Part shown: positions 22,717 to 33,899 of the stretch, one piece after another
How the letters are laid out: every line of letters starts with the position of its first letter
Position numbering within the stretch: the first letter of the stretch is position 1
Assembly (NCBI GenBank): GCA_037355855.1
Contig: CM074769.1
Location: 620,001 to 684,000, forward strand
Reading direction: 5' to 3'
From: Pseudo-nitzschia pungens
Taxonomy: Eukaryota; Bacillariophyta; Bacillariophyceae; Bacillariales; Bacillariaceae
DNA: 64,000 nucleotides
Notes under the pieces: model-generated
What the model saw: only the letters and a program-made list of their open reading frames with translations
Told to the model about the DNA's origin: nothing
Database searches by the model: none
Made by a program: the position numbers and the translations under genes

Positions 22717-24044
22717 GGTGGATGGATTCGTTCGCGATCGCTCGATTCTATTCTATCCGATTCGATTCGATTCGATTCGATTCTATTCTATTCTACTACT
22801 ATTCTATTCGTATCCAAGTCGCCTTCGCCGTCGTCAGAGTTTCTTTTCTTTCTTCTCGGATGATGGGTCGATTTCGCAAGTGTAGTGCAATGGTCTCGGA
22901 TTGCCTTCGTCACTCTTTCGGGTTGCTTGCTGTGCTGATTGTTTGCTTGGTCGTTGTATATATACAGTAATCCTTTTCTGGATTTTTCTTGTCTTTACCT
23001 TGTCAAAGAAGTTTGAGTATTCGTCTTACTCGTAGTATCCGTAAGGTTACTCGGCTTTGATTGCACTAATTACGAGTACGGTACGAGTACGATTCTCGTG
23101 CTTTGATTCGAACACGGAACACAGTTGCTGGTTGCTCCTTCTTTCGGATTTCCGCTTCCGCCTCCGTCGTCCGTTGTTCCAAAATCACTGGTCGGTGGAT
23201 TTCATCCCCGCACCGATTTTGAGTGAGTCGTAATAATCGTAACTAAGACTTGACCGTAATGCGGTTGACAGACAGACACTAGTTTTTTTGTGTCATTCGG
23301 AAACGACCAATGACCAATGAGAAACGAACAAACTCAGTACGTTTGATCCTGATAGTACTCTTCATACATACATACGTATGGTATCGATACTAGGATTTAC
23401 TATTTTACCTACCTTAGTGAACGTGCAGTAAACAGTAGGAATCCGTTACGGGTTAGGAGTTACCTCGTTTGGGGATGCGGAAAGTAGGCTTCCCGGTGAA
23501 AATATCGGCAGGCACGCAGCAAAAGAGAGCCGGGTGGGGTGAAAAAAACAAATAATCCTACCGGTAACAGCAGAGGAATCCAATTATTTGGCGAGAAGGG
23601 CGGGAGGCACGTTTTGCGAAAAGAATGAATCCGTCAACTGTCACCTCGGCAACCGAAACTAACCTTACCAATAGTAAAGCCGCCAACACGATTACGTCCT
23701 CCCCGCTCGTCCAACCGGAACACACTTGCGATTGCTTGCTTGCTTTGATGGATTGATTGCGTGCGGTAATTACGGTAATTCACTCTCGTATTCGGATTGA
23801 TAAAACGCACACGTAACTAAGTTAAGTTACTCCTCTTCATTGAGAATATCAATCTGGTCTCGCGGAAGAAGAATCAATCATCGAATCAATCAATCATCGA
23901 AGAATCAATCATCGTCAACAATCCCCAGCTAGACCACGGACCAACCTACTAGTAGTACGTGTATTGGCGAAAGTTCCTTCGGCGTTCGAGGTGTCGGTGC
24001 CCAAAGCAATAATCTCTTTCGATCAACAATACTAGCGAGAGGCA
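22717..24044. other. divergent intergenic region
   Basis: Contains a perfect GTAAGGTTAC word at 23041, TTCGA-type simple runs near 22760-22800 (ATTCG units), GGTAATTACGGTAATT near 23765 and AATCAATCATCGA repeats near 23870-23910. No gene was seen. Confidence 0.45.
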
Positions 24045-26738
24045 ATGGAAGCCAGAACCGCAAACCGCTCCGCGGCGGACGCGCCCGGTCGGGGAGAAAC
24101 TTCTCGCGCGACCGAGAAGTCGTTTCGGAAACGAAACGAAGACGAGGGGAAAGCGGGGGATTTCGTCGTCTCTGAAGCGGCGGTTGCGGATAAATACAGC
24201 GTGGACATGGAAGGCGGAGACGACGGAGACGACGACGGCGACGACGAAACCGTGGTGCGGAAACGCCTCGGTTGCCGGAGAAGAACGCTGAAGGACAGGC
24301 TCTCGGCCGAGGACGATCGGCAGCAGCGAGAGGCGGACCGAAAAAAAGACGCCATGATTCTTCTCGACTGCATCCTGGAGAAAACGCAAACGCCCTCGCA
24401 CGCGCAACGAAAGAACTACTACCGGTCCTTTCGCAGGGCCGAAACGACGAGGCGGCGATTGGTGTTTACCTCGCCCCGCGTCATCTCGTCGGACGAGGAT
24501 TTGTTTCCCACCGATCATTCCCCCTACATGCAATCGAATCAGCGGTGGCAACAAATATCGAAGCAGGCGGGATGCCACAGGCAGGAGGGCATCGTCATGA
24601 ACATCGGGCGGAAGCCCGCCTCCGCGAAGGCCTTTCGGATCGGGATGATCGAGTCGGCGGCGGTCCGGGTCCGATCCCTGAACCTGTGGCTGAACCACCG
24701 GCAGGACACGCTCCCCGATTGGCTCGACATGATCGGCGAGGTCTTTGTGAACCTCGAGCACCTGACGCTCACGGAGGACATTTTTCCGGGAGAGATCGAG
24801 ATGGCGGTCAGCGCGAGGATGCGACGCCTCTACGTCCTGTCGATACTGCCGAATCTCAAGTCGATCGACGACATGGTCGTGACGTCCAAGGAACGGAAAA
24901 TGGCCAACCCCAACGGCTTTGCCGAGAGATCGCCCCGGGTCAAAACCGGCGAGACTCGGTCGGAGAAGGAGAGCGAGAACAAGCCGATCGACCCGGATGG
25001 CGAACACCAGGATCCCTCGCCGACCAATCGGTCCATCGAAGAAGGCGGCGACCCAAGGGTTCTCTCGCCGAGCAACAACAGCAACATTAACAGCAACAGT
25101 AACAACAGCAACAACAACGAGCCAATCGAAAACGACGACGATCAACGGGACGATTCGGAAGGAACCGCGGACGCGCCGGTTCCGGTATCGATCAACACGG
25201 ATTCGGTGGTTGGATCCGCCAGAGCGAACGGGAACGCGATCGAGGTGGAGATCGTGGACAGAGAATTTCGGGAGATGAAACTGATGGGGACGCAGACCAC
25301 CGCCAGCACCAGTCCCGCGTCCAACGCCGAGAGCACGATAACGGCCGCGGACTCGAACGAGGACGAGCGGCCGGACGAAAGCAACGACGAATGCGAATGC
25401 GAATACGGGGGGGGGCTGAACAAAATAGTAGTAGTAGCGAAGACCGATGACGATTCGAGGGAAAGGGGACTGAACGCACCGTCCGACGAGGAGATCTCCG
25501 TCGGTGGTGCCGGGAAGCGACGAAAGCGCGGAGCCGTCGATTCGGCGATCCGGGCGGAGGGAGACGACGTCCGAGCCGCCGCTTTCGAACGAACGAGCGG
25601 CGGCAACAACGGAACCCCGTCTCTCGCCGACGGCGCGGGCGGAGACGTAAACGAAAACGGAGACGAAACCGAAAACGAAAACGAAACGAATTGCGCGGTG
25701 ACGGTGAGGAGAAGCATTCGGAAACAACTCGACGGCGATGATAGCGATGGCGATCCGAGCGACACCATCGAGCTCGTTTCGGTCGCCAGTCACGATCTGG
25801 AATGGACCGCGGCCTGCGGCATCCTGACCTTTCGAACGGACAGGGCCTGCGCCCCCAGGATCCGCCTTCCCTTCTCCTCCTCCTCCTCCTCCTCTTCGAG
25901 AGACAAGAAAACCGACGCGACCACCGAGGCCTGCCAAAAAGCCGTCGAAAACCTGCGCAAGAAGGAACGGGAGAAGGGAAGCGGCGGCAGCGGCAGCAGC
26001 GGCGGCGGTCGTCTCAATTCCTGCACGCCGGTCAATCGACAATCGGAAGCCGTCGCTCGCACCCCGCAGGTCGGATGCTGCCCCATTCTGAAAAACGACG
26101 CCTTTCCGCAGACCAAGTTTTTGTTTCCGGCGGAAGCCAAGGGGGGCGGTCTCGCGCCGAGCGAAAAACCGTTCGAGTTTCATCATCATCTCTCGGCCAA
26201 CCAGCAGCTTCCGCCCTCCAAGTCGCTGTCGTCGCCGTTCCCGATGCAATTTCGAGAACGACAGAAATTGGCTACTGCGTGTAGTAGCAACTCCCTGGGA
26301 GGCGCGCAGTTGGTCGTGAACACGTCCGATTCGATGGAAGTGAGAACCGGGTCGAGTCGCGACTCAAAGGACGGTGCCGAAATGGAAACCATCGCTAGCC
26401 CTTTATCGATAGTGACGTCTCCCGTTTCTTCTTCTTCTTCTCCGGAGCACAGCAGCAACAACAACAACAAGCCCAAGAAGGCCAACAAGGGAGAGCTGCC
26501 GCCCAAGTGTCCTTCCGGAGGGACGAGACGCCAGGTTTCGGCGTGCAAGATTCTGAAGCACAGGAAACAAAAGACAAACCGTCGCAGAAAACTGAACGAA
26601 GCCTCCAAGGAAAGCGCTCGTTCCATTTCCGTCATGGACCTCGACGACGACGACGAATTCTGCGACGAAAATCTCGAAAACAGCGAAGAGATCGAATCAT
26701 CCGTGGATCGCTCGAACCAAGTCGTGACCGTCATGTAG
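24045..26738 (+). CDS. leucine-rich-repeat-type protein with long disordered tail
   Basis: One uninterrupted frame of 897 residues from the ATG at 24045. Residues about 1-110 are charged, with Asp/Gly runs. Residues about 185-285 carry LRR-type spacing: VRVRSLNLWLNHRQDTLP, VFVNLEHLTLTEDIFPG, then MRRLYVLSILPNLKSIDD and VVTSKERKMANPNG, a pattern like the cap that ends LRR domains in many protist proteins. The remaining 600 residues are low-complexity (Asn, Asp/Glu, Ser runs) with a basic block GGTRRQVSACKILKHRKQ near residue 825, which may be a nuclear signal. Function unknown; such LRR proteins commonly act as scaffolds. Many CGA codons are read here without any frame change, which matters for the recoding hypothesis. 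A 766-codon frame on the opposite strand is a GC-rich shadow. Confidence 0.75.
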   Translation: MEARTANRSAADAPGRGETSRATEKSFRKRNEDEGKAGDFVVSEAAVADKYSVDMEGGDDGDDDGDDETVVRKRLGCRRRTLKDRLSAEDDRQQREADRKKDAMILLDCILEKTQTPSHAQRKNYYRSFRRAETTRRRLVFTSPRVISSDEDLFPTDHSPYMQSNQRWQQISKQAGCHRQEGIVMNIGRKPASAKAFRIGMIESAAVRVRSLNLWLNHRQDTLPDWLDMIGEVFVNLEHLTLTEDIFPGEIEMAVSARMRRLYVLSILPNLKSIDDMVVTSKERKMANPNGFAERSPRVKTGETRSEKESENKPIDPDGEHQDPSPTNRSIEEGGDPRVLSPSNNSNINSNSNNSNNNEPIENDDDQRDDSEGTADAPVPVSINTDSVVGSARANGNAIEVEIVDREFREMKLMGTQTTASTSPASNAESTITAADSNEDERPDESNDECECEYGGGLNKIVVVAKTDDDSRERGLNAPSDEEISVGGAGKRRKRGAVDSAIRAEGDDVRAAAFERTSGGNNGTPSLADGAGGDVNENGDETENENETNCAVTVRRSIRKQLDGDDSDGDPSDTIELVSVASHDLEWTAACGILTFRTDRACAPRIRLPFSSSSSSSSRDKKTDATTEACQKAVENLRKKEREKGSGGSGSSGGGRLNSCTPVNRQSEAVARTPQVGCCPILKNDAFPQTKFLFPAEAKGGGLAPSEKPFEFHHHLSANQQLPPSKSLSSPFPMQFRERQKLATACSSNSLGGAQLVVNTSDSMEVRTGSSRDSKDGAEMETIASPLSIVTSPVSSSSSPEHSSNNNNKPKKANKGELPPKCPSGGTRRQVSACKILKHRKQKTNRRRKLNEASKESARSISVMDLDDDDEFCDENLENSEEIESSVDRSNQVVTVM

Positions 26739-26957
26739 TATCGCTTGCGCGCGAGACGCATTGCCCGGAATTTTGTTTTATTAAAACTTTTTAACGTAGA
26801 CTACACGAATGCGTATGCTATGATCTCGCATTACGGTTCTGCTAGTTTCGTGTGTTATTGTCATGGCGGCAACAATTTTGCATCAGAAATGATTGCGTTT
26901 CCTGTTGTGTCTACAGACAGGTGTCATTCGTGATGTGCCAGGCATACTAACTATTCA

Positions 26958-28207
26958 GACGACGACTTTGTGTCAGCTGGAGAAAGAAAGATCATGCGTT
27001 GTTATGTATTTCCATTTTGAATTTGTGAATAGTTACCTAATTATTTTTCACCGACTTAACCACTCCTACACCGACAATTCGTTGACCATCACGAACGACG
27101 AATCTTCCGAGAGAAGGAAAATCCGAAAATGGTTCTATCGAAACAGGCTTCTGGGGTTTAAGCTCTACGATACATGCATCTCCTCCTTGAACACTCGTTG
27201 GGTTCAATTCTTTGACTTTTCCGTTCCGACGGTCTATTGATTTCTTGATGGAGACCAGAGTGCATGGCGTGTGCGCTGTGTGGACATCAATGATGAGAGT
27301 GCATCCCGCAGAGATTTCTCCAGAATGTTTCTGCAAAATGATCTGCGCATCGAAACTAGAAACTTCTTGCGCAGGGCTTTGAGAGTAGGACATCACCTGC
27401 CCGGGAAAAATTTGATCATCGAGTTTGCCATTGAGGAGGAACGAAAGTATTTGCCCACATACTTGATCGAGACGGTTGACTGACCAGTGGTTCGGGTATT
27501 CCACCATCATAATATTCCTTTTGATTCCGGATGGTGTAAATTGAACTTCTATGGGTTCTTTGGATTCTATATTTACGAAACCGACGACGACTTTGTGTCA
27601 GCTGGAGAAAGAAAGATCATGCGTTGTTATGTATTTCCATTTTGAATTTGTGAATAGTTACCTAATTATTTTTCACCGACTTAACCACTCCTACACCGAC
27701 AATTCGTTGACCATCACGAACGACGAATCTTCCGAGAGAAGGAAAATCCGAAAATGGTTCTATCGAAACAGGCTTCTGGGGTTTAAGCTCTACGATACAT
27801 GCATCTCCTCCTTGAACACTCGTTGGGTTCAATTCTTTGACTTTTCCGTTCCGACGGTCTATTGATTTCTTGATGGAGACCAGAGTGCATGGCGTGTGCG
27901 CTGTGTGGACATCAATGATGAGAGTGCATCCCGCAGAGATTTCTCCAGAATGTTTCTGCAAAATGATCTGCGCATCGAAACTAGAAACTTCTTGCGCAGG
28001 GCTTTGAGAGTAGGACATCACCTGCCCGGGAAAAATTTGATCATCGAGTTTGCCATTGAGGAGGAACGAAAGTATTTGCCCACATACTTGATCGAGACGG
28101 TTGACTGACCAGTGGTTCGGGTATTCCACCATCATAATATTCCTTTTGATTCCGGATGGTGTAAATTGAACTTCTATGGGTTCTTTGGATTCTATATTTA
28201 CGAAACC
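26958..28207. repeat. perfect 625-bp direct tandem duplication
   Basis: Positions 26958-27582 and 27583-28207 appear identical throughout. The outer boundaries differ sharply (...CTATTCA before copy 1; ...GGTTTCAAC after copy 2). The unit covers the last third of the EF1A-like gene and its downstream sequence. The complete gene ends in copy 2 and a headless extra copy lies in copy 1. Confidence 0.92.
27037..27582 (-). pseudogene. headless duplicate of the EF1A-like gene 3' end
   Basis: The minus-strand frame repeats exactly the last 160-180 codons of the EF1A-like protein (from around EPIEVQFTPSG through the C-terminus with VVKSVKNN and stop). It has no P-loop, switch regions or own start, and the frame is entered only from the duplication junction. 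It is best read as a by-product of the tandem duplication. It could serve as an alternative 3' end if transcription or splicing ran through copy 2, but nothing in the sequence requires that. Confidence 0.8.
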
Positions 28208-28991
28208 GGTTTCAACACAGCCGTCCACATAGGTTCCCAAACCTTCCTCGTATCGCACATTTCGAATCGGAACGCGTAAGGGTTTGGAAATAAACCTTCG
28301 CACTCGTTTCAGAGCATCAAGGGCTTCGAGGAGTGTAGCTCCATCGTACCAACCCATTGTTTGCGATTGGTGTTCTATGTTCTCGTTTTTCAAGCCGGAG
28401 ATGGGAACAACGACGACATCCATTGGATTGTAACCAAGCTTTTGCAACGCGGGCAAAACTCTGCCCCGGATCTCTTTGAAACGATCTTCCGAAAAGTTGA
28501 CGGCGTCGTGATCCATTTTGCTAACGACGACAATCAAGTGTCTCACCCCCATTGCGGAAGCGATGGTAGCATGTTCGCATTCGTCGTCCGCACCCTCCTT
28601 GGAAGCATCGATGAAGAGGATTGCAGCATCTCCTTGACTTGTGGACGCTATCAAATTTTCGATGAACTCGGGATTTCCTGGTGAATCGATTAGGTGGAAT
28701 CTGTTATACTTGCCTTCTGTCTGCCACACTCTTGAATCAATAGTCGGACTAGGTTCCTGTAATATCCTTTCGTTGGCTCTTCCAGTGGTGTGCATTATTT
28801 GATGAATTGCCGTACTTTTGCCTGATATCAGATAGTCGATGGGACGAGAACGAAAGAAAACAACAAAATTCAACAGAGTCAGCAATGGGCACCAGATGCC
28901 ATTTCGCACATCAATCGGTTGGGCAAAACCTACCTGTGCCAACACGACCGATGGCCACGACATTAAAATGTTCTTTTGCTGGTGCAGGCAT
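27662..28991 (-). CDS. EF1A-like translational GTPase
   Basis: Exon 1 (28934-28991) encodes MPAPAKEHFNVVAIGRVGTG. A 112-base intron (GTAGGT...ATCAG) splits the P-loop codon, and exon 2 (27662-28821) completes GRVGTGKST, about 405 residues. G1 is GRVGTGKST, G3 is DSPGN in place of DAPGH, and G4 is VSKMD in place of NKMD. The C-terminal part has the two beta-barrel domains of EF1A/HBS1/eRF3-type factors, ending in RFVVRDGQRIVGVGVVKSV, close to the EF1A ending. It is therefore a diverged member of that family and may bind aminoacyl-tRNA or a release/rescue partner. The altered G4 Asn-to-Ser change is unusual. The gene is intact, but its 3' end is tandemly duplicated (26958-28207). Confidence 0.88.
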
Positions 28992-29752
28992 GATGATGAG
29001 TGTTCGTCCTAGTGCAATTCAATATGATTGTGTCCCATTTGCATTGATTAGGTCGGACCCATTTTTTCGATCGCGCATTTTGTTTCGTGCAAACACGTGC
29101 TTTAGTTCATGTGCACCTCTTTTTGACATGGATCTAATCAATGGATCTAATCGGATTGATCAAATTTTTAAAGTTTAAAAAATAATTCATGTTTGTGGTA
29201 CAAATTCTACGTATTTCTACGCTGAATGATACAGTATTTAGGACCGGATACAGAATAGTCATCGGTCCGGTTTTTCGGACCAGAGGTAGTAAAAATTTTA
29301 TCAATTAAAGAATGAACCTTGCGAACTGTCAAGAAACAGAACTCGTCGTCCCACCTTACCCGATCTTACCACCATCCACCAAAGAGTCCGATCTGGAGGT
29401 CTGGTCATCGAATCAGACCAAACTGACCGTCATCGTCCGTACGTCTCCCCTATCCACAAGTGAGTCGTAGTTTCACCATTCGTTGCGCGATGGCCTAATT
29501 TGCATTTTGAATTGGATTTTGGTTTGTCTTGGCACTGAGCACTGCGAGTGATGATAATTGATCATACCGTACGAGTAACCTTACCTTACCCATAGGCTCG
29601 TAAAAATCGTAATCTTTCTCTTTTAAAAAAAACATCTGGCGAATGCAACTCAACATCTTCCAGATCGATTGATTTCCGGCTTCAAATCTCTCCAAACTCC
29701 TGCGCGTACCAGGTGCCCTTGGCGCAATAACAATCAAAGCCACGAAGAAATC
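28992..29752. other. divergent intergenic region
   Basis: Upstream of both the EF1A-like gene (-) and the SLX9-like gene (+). Contains GTAACCTTAC near 29575 and a GGATCTAATC-type direct repeat near 29130-29150. No gene was seen. Confidence 0.45.
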
Positions 29753-30508
29753 ATGCCAAAAGCGAAGAGAAACGCCAGCTTGAGTCGGGTGGCGCGCCGA
29801 CGAGTTGCTGCTTCGGAAAACCTTCCGTCGCCGGCGACAAGGAAAAAGGAGGACGCCGGAGCCGGCACCACGGTTTCAATCGAGTCGCGTCCTCTCGGCG
29901 AGGAAAAAATAGCTACGAACGGCAACGCCGATGCCGATGCCGCCCAGACAGAAAACCAGAACAAGTCAAAAACAACAACGACAAAGACAACAACGGCAAC
30001 AAGGGCCGATGACAAAGACGAGCCGGATGTTCCGCAAAGACAACAACTGAGTCGTGGCCAAAGAAAACGACAGGCCAAACGAGAGCAATTCTTGAAAAAG
30101 GAAAAGATGATTCTGTCGTCGCTGATGTTACAGCGACAAGAAGATCAAAAGAAGCGAATCGATGGACTCGATGCTATCAAACAGGCGCTCATGGACACGG
30201 CAACCAAGAACGCCAGCGGTCCTGGGATCGAACCGCGGGTTCAGCACGTGACGACGAACAAGGCCAAGCGCCAATTAGTGGCGAAGGAAGTCGAGCACAT
30301 GAATCTGATTCTGCAGCACCCATCGTTCAAACAGGATCCTTTCGAAACGATGCAACAGCACTTGAAGAACACGTTTGCGGAGGAGAGGAAACAACAGGAA
30401 CTCTTGTCCAAGAAACGCACCGAACAAGAGAGACTCAAGTCGGAAGCAAAGAAATCGATAAAAAAGAAGTCTCAGAAGAAAAAGTACAAACCACGACGAA
30501 CCAGATGA
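29753..30508 (+). CDS. SLX9-like ribosome biogenesis protein
   Basis: Uninterrupted, 251 residues, ATG at 29753 (MPKAKRNASLSRVARRR). It is basic throughout, with a linker of Thr/Lys repeats, then LSRGQRKRQAKREQFLKKEK and a C-terminal helical region. VEHMNLILQHPSFKQDPFE in that region matches the SLX9/FAM207 pattern (a short E..h-N.VL..p.F..dPf motif), followed by a very basic tail. SLX9 acts in the nucleolus in processing and export of pre-40S ribosomes. The motif match is short, so the family call is likely but not certain. No intron or frame change. It converges with the tRNA deaminase at 30871. Confidence 0.68.
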   Translation: MPKAKRNASLSRVARRRVAASENLPSPATRKKEDAGAGTTVSIESRPLGEEKIATNGNADADAAQTENQNKSKTTTTKTTTATRADDKDEPDVPQRQQLSRGQRKRQAKREQFLKKEKMILSSLMLQRQEDQKKRIDGLDAIKQALMDTATKNASGPGIEPRVQHVTTNKAKRQLVAKEVEHMNLILQHPSFKQDPFETMQQHLKNTFAEERKQQELLSKKRTEQERLKSEAKKSIKKKSQKKKYKPRRTR

Positions 30509-30870
30509 CCACAATTCACGGTTTTCTTATCAGCTGTGTCTTATCGAGACTCTCAAAGATTTAATTTCTTTTCAAAGATTTTTATTCCATAATCTTTTTG
30601 CACCCCTGGTCGCAGTAAATCTTGAGAATTTGTTGTTGTAGCCCGGCAAATGATTGCAGCTCGAGCCATGCACCTGAAACAATCAGCTCACAACTCACGT
30701 CTCGGGATGGAACTTCCAACCCGCATCGCACGTCCAGCTCGACAAACTTGAAATGTAAGCTAGCTAGTCCACAATTCTGTGAGATCGTCTAAACGAGCAT
30801 TTTAGTACGTAGCCCTTTCATAACTGTTAGACTTCCAGCTACGAATGAATGAATACATACTAGTATCATA
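30509..30870. other. convergent intergenic spacer
   Basis: Lies between two 3' ends. Contains ATACTAGTATCATACTAGTA palindromic words near 30860. No gene was seen. Confidence 0.4.
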
Positions 30871-32018
30871 CTAGTATTCGTTGTCTTTTCGTCTTCGTTT
30901 GTCGTCCGGAGCATGAAAATTTTCGCGATCGTAGAAGGATCGCAACAGTCGAACCGCCTCTTTTTCGAGTATTCCGCTCTCGATTTCGTATCCCAAGCTC
31001 GTTCGTTGTTCCCCACCCGTGGATGCGTTCGCAGCGGAACCACTCGCTGTCTCTTCCTCGGCTTTGTGCAGATGCAAAATGGACCCGCAGCCCCCAAATC
31101 GATCGTTTTTGCAACCGAACACAACCCTTCGAATCCCTACCGTTGCCAAAGCGGCTGCGCACATAATGCAAGGCTGTTCCACACCACCACAATCACACGA
31201 ACAAGCAATGCGACACTTGAAATTTTGAGCGCAACACTCAAACAACGTACTAGCATTGTAGTGACATGGAATCAAACGGTTTTTGTTCCCAGCACACGGA
31301 CCAAGTTGTGTCGCAATGAAATCTTCCTACCGGTACTCACCTCACAGGTAACGTATAATTGGCAGTGCCGAAAGATGTCTTTCGATCGAAGCTCTTGTTC
31401 CACGATGCTCTGCTCGTTGGCTTCCATCCCGGCTTGGTCGGAGTTGTTGTCACTCACGACGGAACAAAAATTGTTTCTCCACCCAAACGAATTCGTCCAG
31501 TGCTCGGGATTCGAGGGTTCGTTCACCCACCGGTCTTCCCATTGCTGTTTCCGAGCCTTCTGAACGGAAAAGGGGACCGTCTGCGAAGACAATTGGCCCT
31601 TGCGGGGCATCTCCGGGGGGAGCCGCAGTTGATCACTGGAAATCCCATCCGTCAGGAGACGGTCGATGGCGACGATTTCGGCGTGACGGGTGGCATCCCT
31701 CGTGGCATTGACCTGGTTGGCGCCGTGGGAAATGACAACCGCGGAACGTTCTTTGGTCGGACGAGAACCTCTCGATTCCGACTCCGATTCCTTGTTCCGA
31801 CGCGAAATTCGTTCCCTCTTCCGGACGACCGCGGGATGATCGCTATCGAGCACAATCACGCAACCCACCGGAACCTCACCGACGTTCAGAGCTCTCTCCG
31901 CAACTTCCAGTGATTTCCGCATGAAATAGTGATCGTCATCGACATCGTCGTCGTCATCGTCATCGACATCGTCATTGTTAGCATCAATAGTAGGCTTATT
32001 GCTGGGTGTTTCGACCAT
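30871..32018 (-). CDS. tRNA-specific adenosine deaminase, ADAT2/TadA type
   Basis: Exon 1 is 31341-32018 (ATG at 32018, MVETPSNKPT) and exon 2 is 30871-31173. The 167-base GTGAGT...AACAG intron joins LYVTCE directly to PCIMCAAAL, restoring the catalytic motif; about 326 residues. The cytidine/deoxycytidylate deaminase fold is marked by FMRKSLEVAERAL, VGEVPVGCVIV, HAEIVAID (zinc His and catalytic Glu) and PCIMC (zinc Cys pair), then VVFGCKNDRFGGCGS. The enzyme converts A34 to inosine in tRNA anticodons as the ADAT2 half of the ADAT2/ADAT3 pair. The N-terminal acidic Asp run and a roughly 100-residue insertion before the second motif are extra to the bacterial enzyme. Inosine at position 34 is the base that reads CGA in many eukaryotes, which is relevant to the frame changes noted elsewhere in this window. 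Confidence 0.9.
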
Positions 32019-33899
32019 TGTTTGATGCGTTTGAAAACAAGTAGATACTATGATGATTTGAGATTGAGATTGGATTGTTTTCGGTGATGTGCGATGGATG
32101 GAAGTAATTATTGTGCATTGTGAGCCGTGTGCCATCCAAAAAATCTGATTTGTTGTGAGTTGCTTTTTGAAAGCTTGATTGAGAGTACGAGTGAGCATTA
32201 AAGAAGCTAATTTCGTACCATAAGATTACCTGAGCTGGAAATGAGAATTTAACGAAGAAAATGCGTGCGCTTTTCAAGGACTTTCACAACAATCATCAAC
32301 CGAAAACTTACTAGTAGTAGTAGTAGTGTTAGTGGATACTACTACTAGCGATTATGTTGCTTGGGGATAAGTCAGCTTTGCCACTACTATTGGGTGTCCA
32401 CTTTCCATGCAAAAAAGTAAAGTTGTGGTGGCTGTATCGTAAGATACGACGGCCTGGTGGTGCCGGCGCCCCCCTGTGGTCTGGATTGCACCATTCTGCT
32501 CCTGGAGTGACACCACATAAACAACCTGGTGGTGGCAATCTCCTCAGTACCAATAACTAGAAGATTTCAAAATGCACTTATCCCTTAGAACTAGTAGTAT
32601 CCAATGAAAGGCTCCCCGCGATGCAACGGTACCACTACCACCAGTTGTAGTAGTGCTTGTTTGTTGCGCAAGAAGAGACACTTTTTTCACCATGATCATA
32701 CACCACCACCAGCAGCCACGGCCGAATGCCCCCATCGACAAATTCCAACTCTCCACACCTGCTGCTTCTGATTGTGGTGGTGTTTTCCGAAAAAAAAGAA
32801 GAATCAGCAGCCATCATCAAATCGACCCACGTTGCCATCGTCGCATCGCCAGTCTCGAACCGGTTCGTTGCACTACATTGCGGAAACTGGATTTCAGAGT
32901 ACGTTCTGTTCTGGTTCGGGTGGTTGATTGATCCTATTGATCCTATGATACTAGTACTACTAATCTTGCGTCCGGTGGCCAGCAAACGCGACCGGTTATT
33001 TTTCCTTTTCGTTTCCCCGCCTTCGGATCTGCTGCCGGCGTAATGATGGATTAATGTTGTCGCCAGCTCGGAGTCATTCGCATCGAAAAAAAGACATCGG
33101 AACTACTCCGTGATCTTTCCCGGTTGGGCAACAATAAATTCGCAATCGAACCAAAGCAGGGTCGCTCTCCCCGTGCTAGCAGGTGCCGCGCACGAATGAT
33201 CTCGGAAGGAACACCGGACTGGTATAGCTTCCGCAAGAGCAGAAGTGATTTCCGGGCCGTGTTGTTTGTTGTGACTGCACGCACCGCACCGCACCGCACC
33301 CCCGTTCCATTGGGCGGCTTCTCCGATCGAAAGGTACGCGCGCACTTGCTTCACAAAAGAAGGTTCGAAATCAATCCAATGAACGAGTGCTCGTTCCGCT
33401 CGGCAGGAGGCGCAAGGAGAGGAACGGCATTCCGATCGATCGATGCCGGCATCGAGTCGATCCGAAACGCATCGAGATCCTGTCCGGGAAAGGGAGTCGA
33501 TTTTTGTTCTTGTTGTTCTTGTTGTTGAAAACAAAAAAAGAAGCAATGGCGAACGATGCTACGCTATTTTTTCCCCAATAAAAACCGCATCACGACGGCA
33601 CGCACAGTTCCCGGGCCTTGCATTCCGCAAAAAATAACAATGGTTTTCGAACGCGACAAACAATGGGTTTTCGAAGATGACAAATGCAGAGAATTTTGCG
33701 ATTCCGTCCGAGCCAAACTATCATTATTTGTTTCGTCGCTCCGTAATGGATCGCGCCGAATCCGTCCGTTCGTCATCATGATTCGTCCCTTCGTTCGTTG
33801 TCAAAGGCGCGCTTTATTTCTTCGTTCCTTCCTTCCTTCCTTCAATGTTCCAATTCGTTGTGTTTTTGTGTTGTTGTTGTTTTTGTTGTTGTTGTTTCA
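32019..33899. other. intergenic region, no supported gene
   Basis: Contains TAGTAGTAGTAGT runs near 32315, several CTACTAG words, and frames of 65-135 codons on both strands (for example 33124-33528 plus, 33103-33546 minus). These overlap and carry no motif. The last part (33800-33899) is TTG/TTC-rich 3' flank of the BAF250-like gene. Confidence 0.4.

Noticed and set aside
23949..26249. 766-codon open frame on the minus strand
   Set aside because: It is exactly opposite the LRR-type gene, with Arg/Val/Gly-rich shadow composition and no domain; GC-rich third positions keep the opposite strand open.
33103..33546. Overlapping frames of about 135-147 codons on both strands
   Set aside because: They lack motifs and start codons of convincing context; likely chance frames in a GC-mixed spacer.
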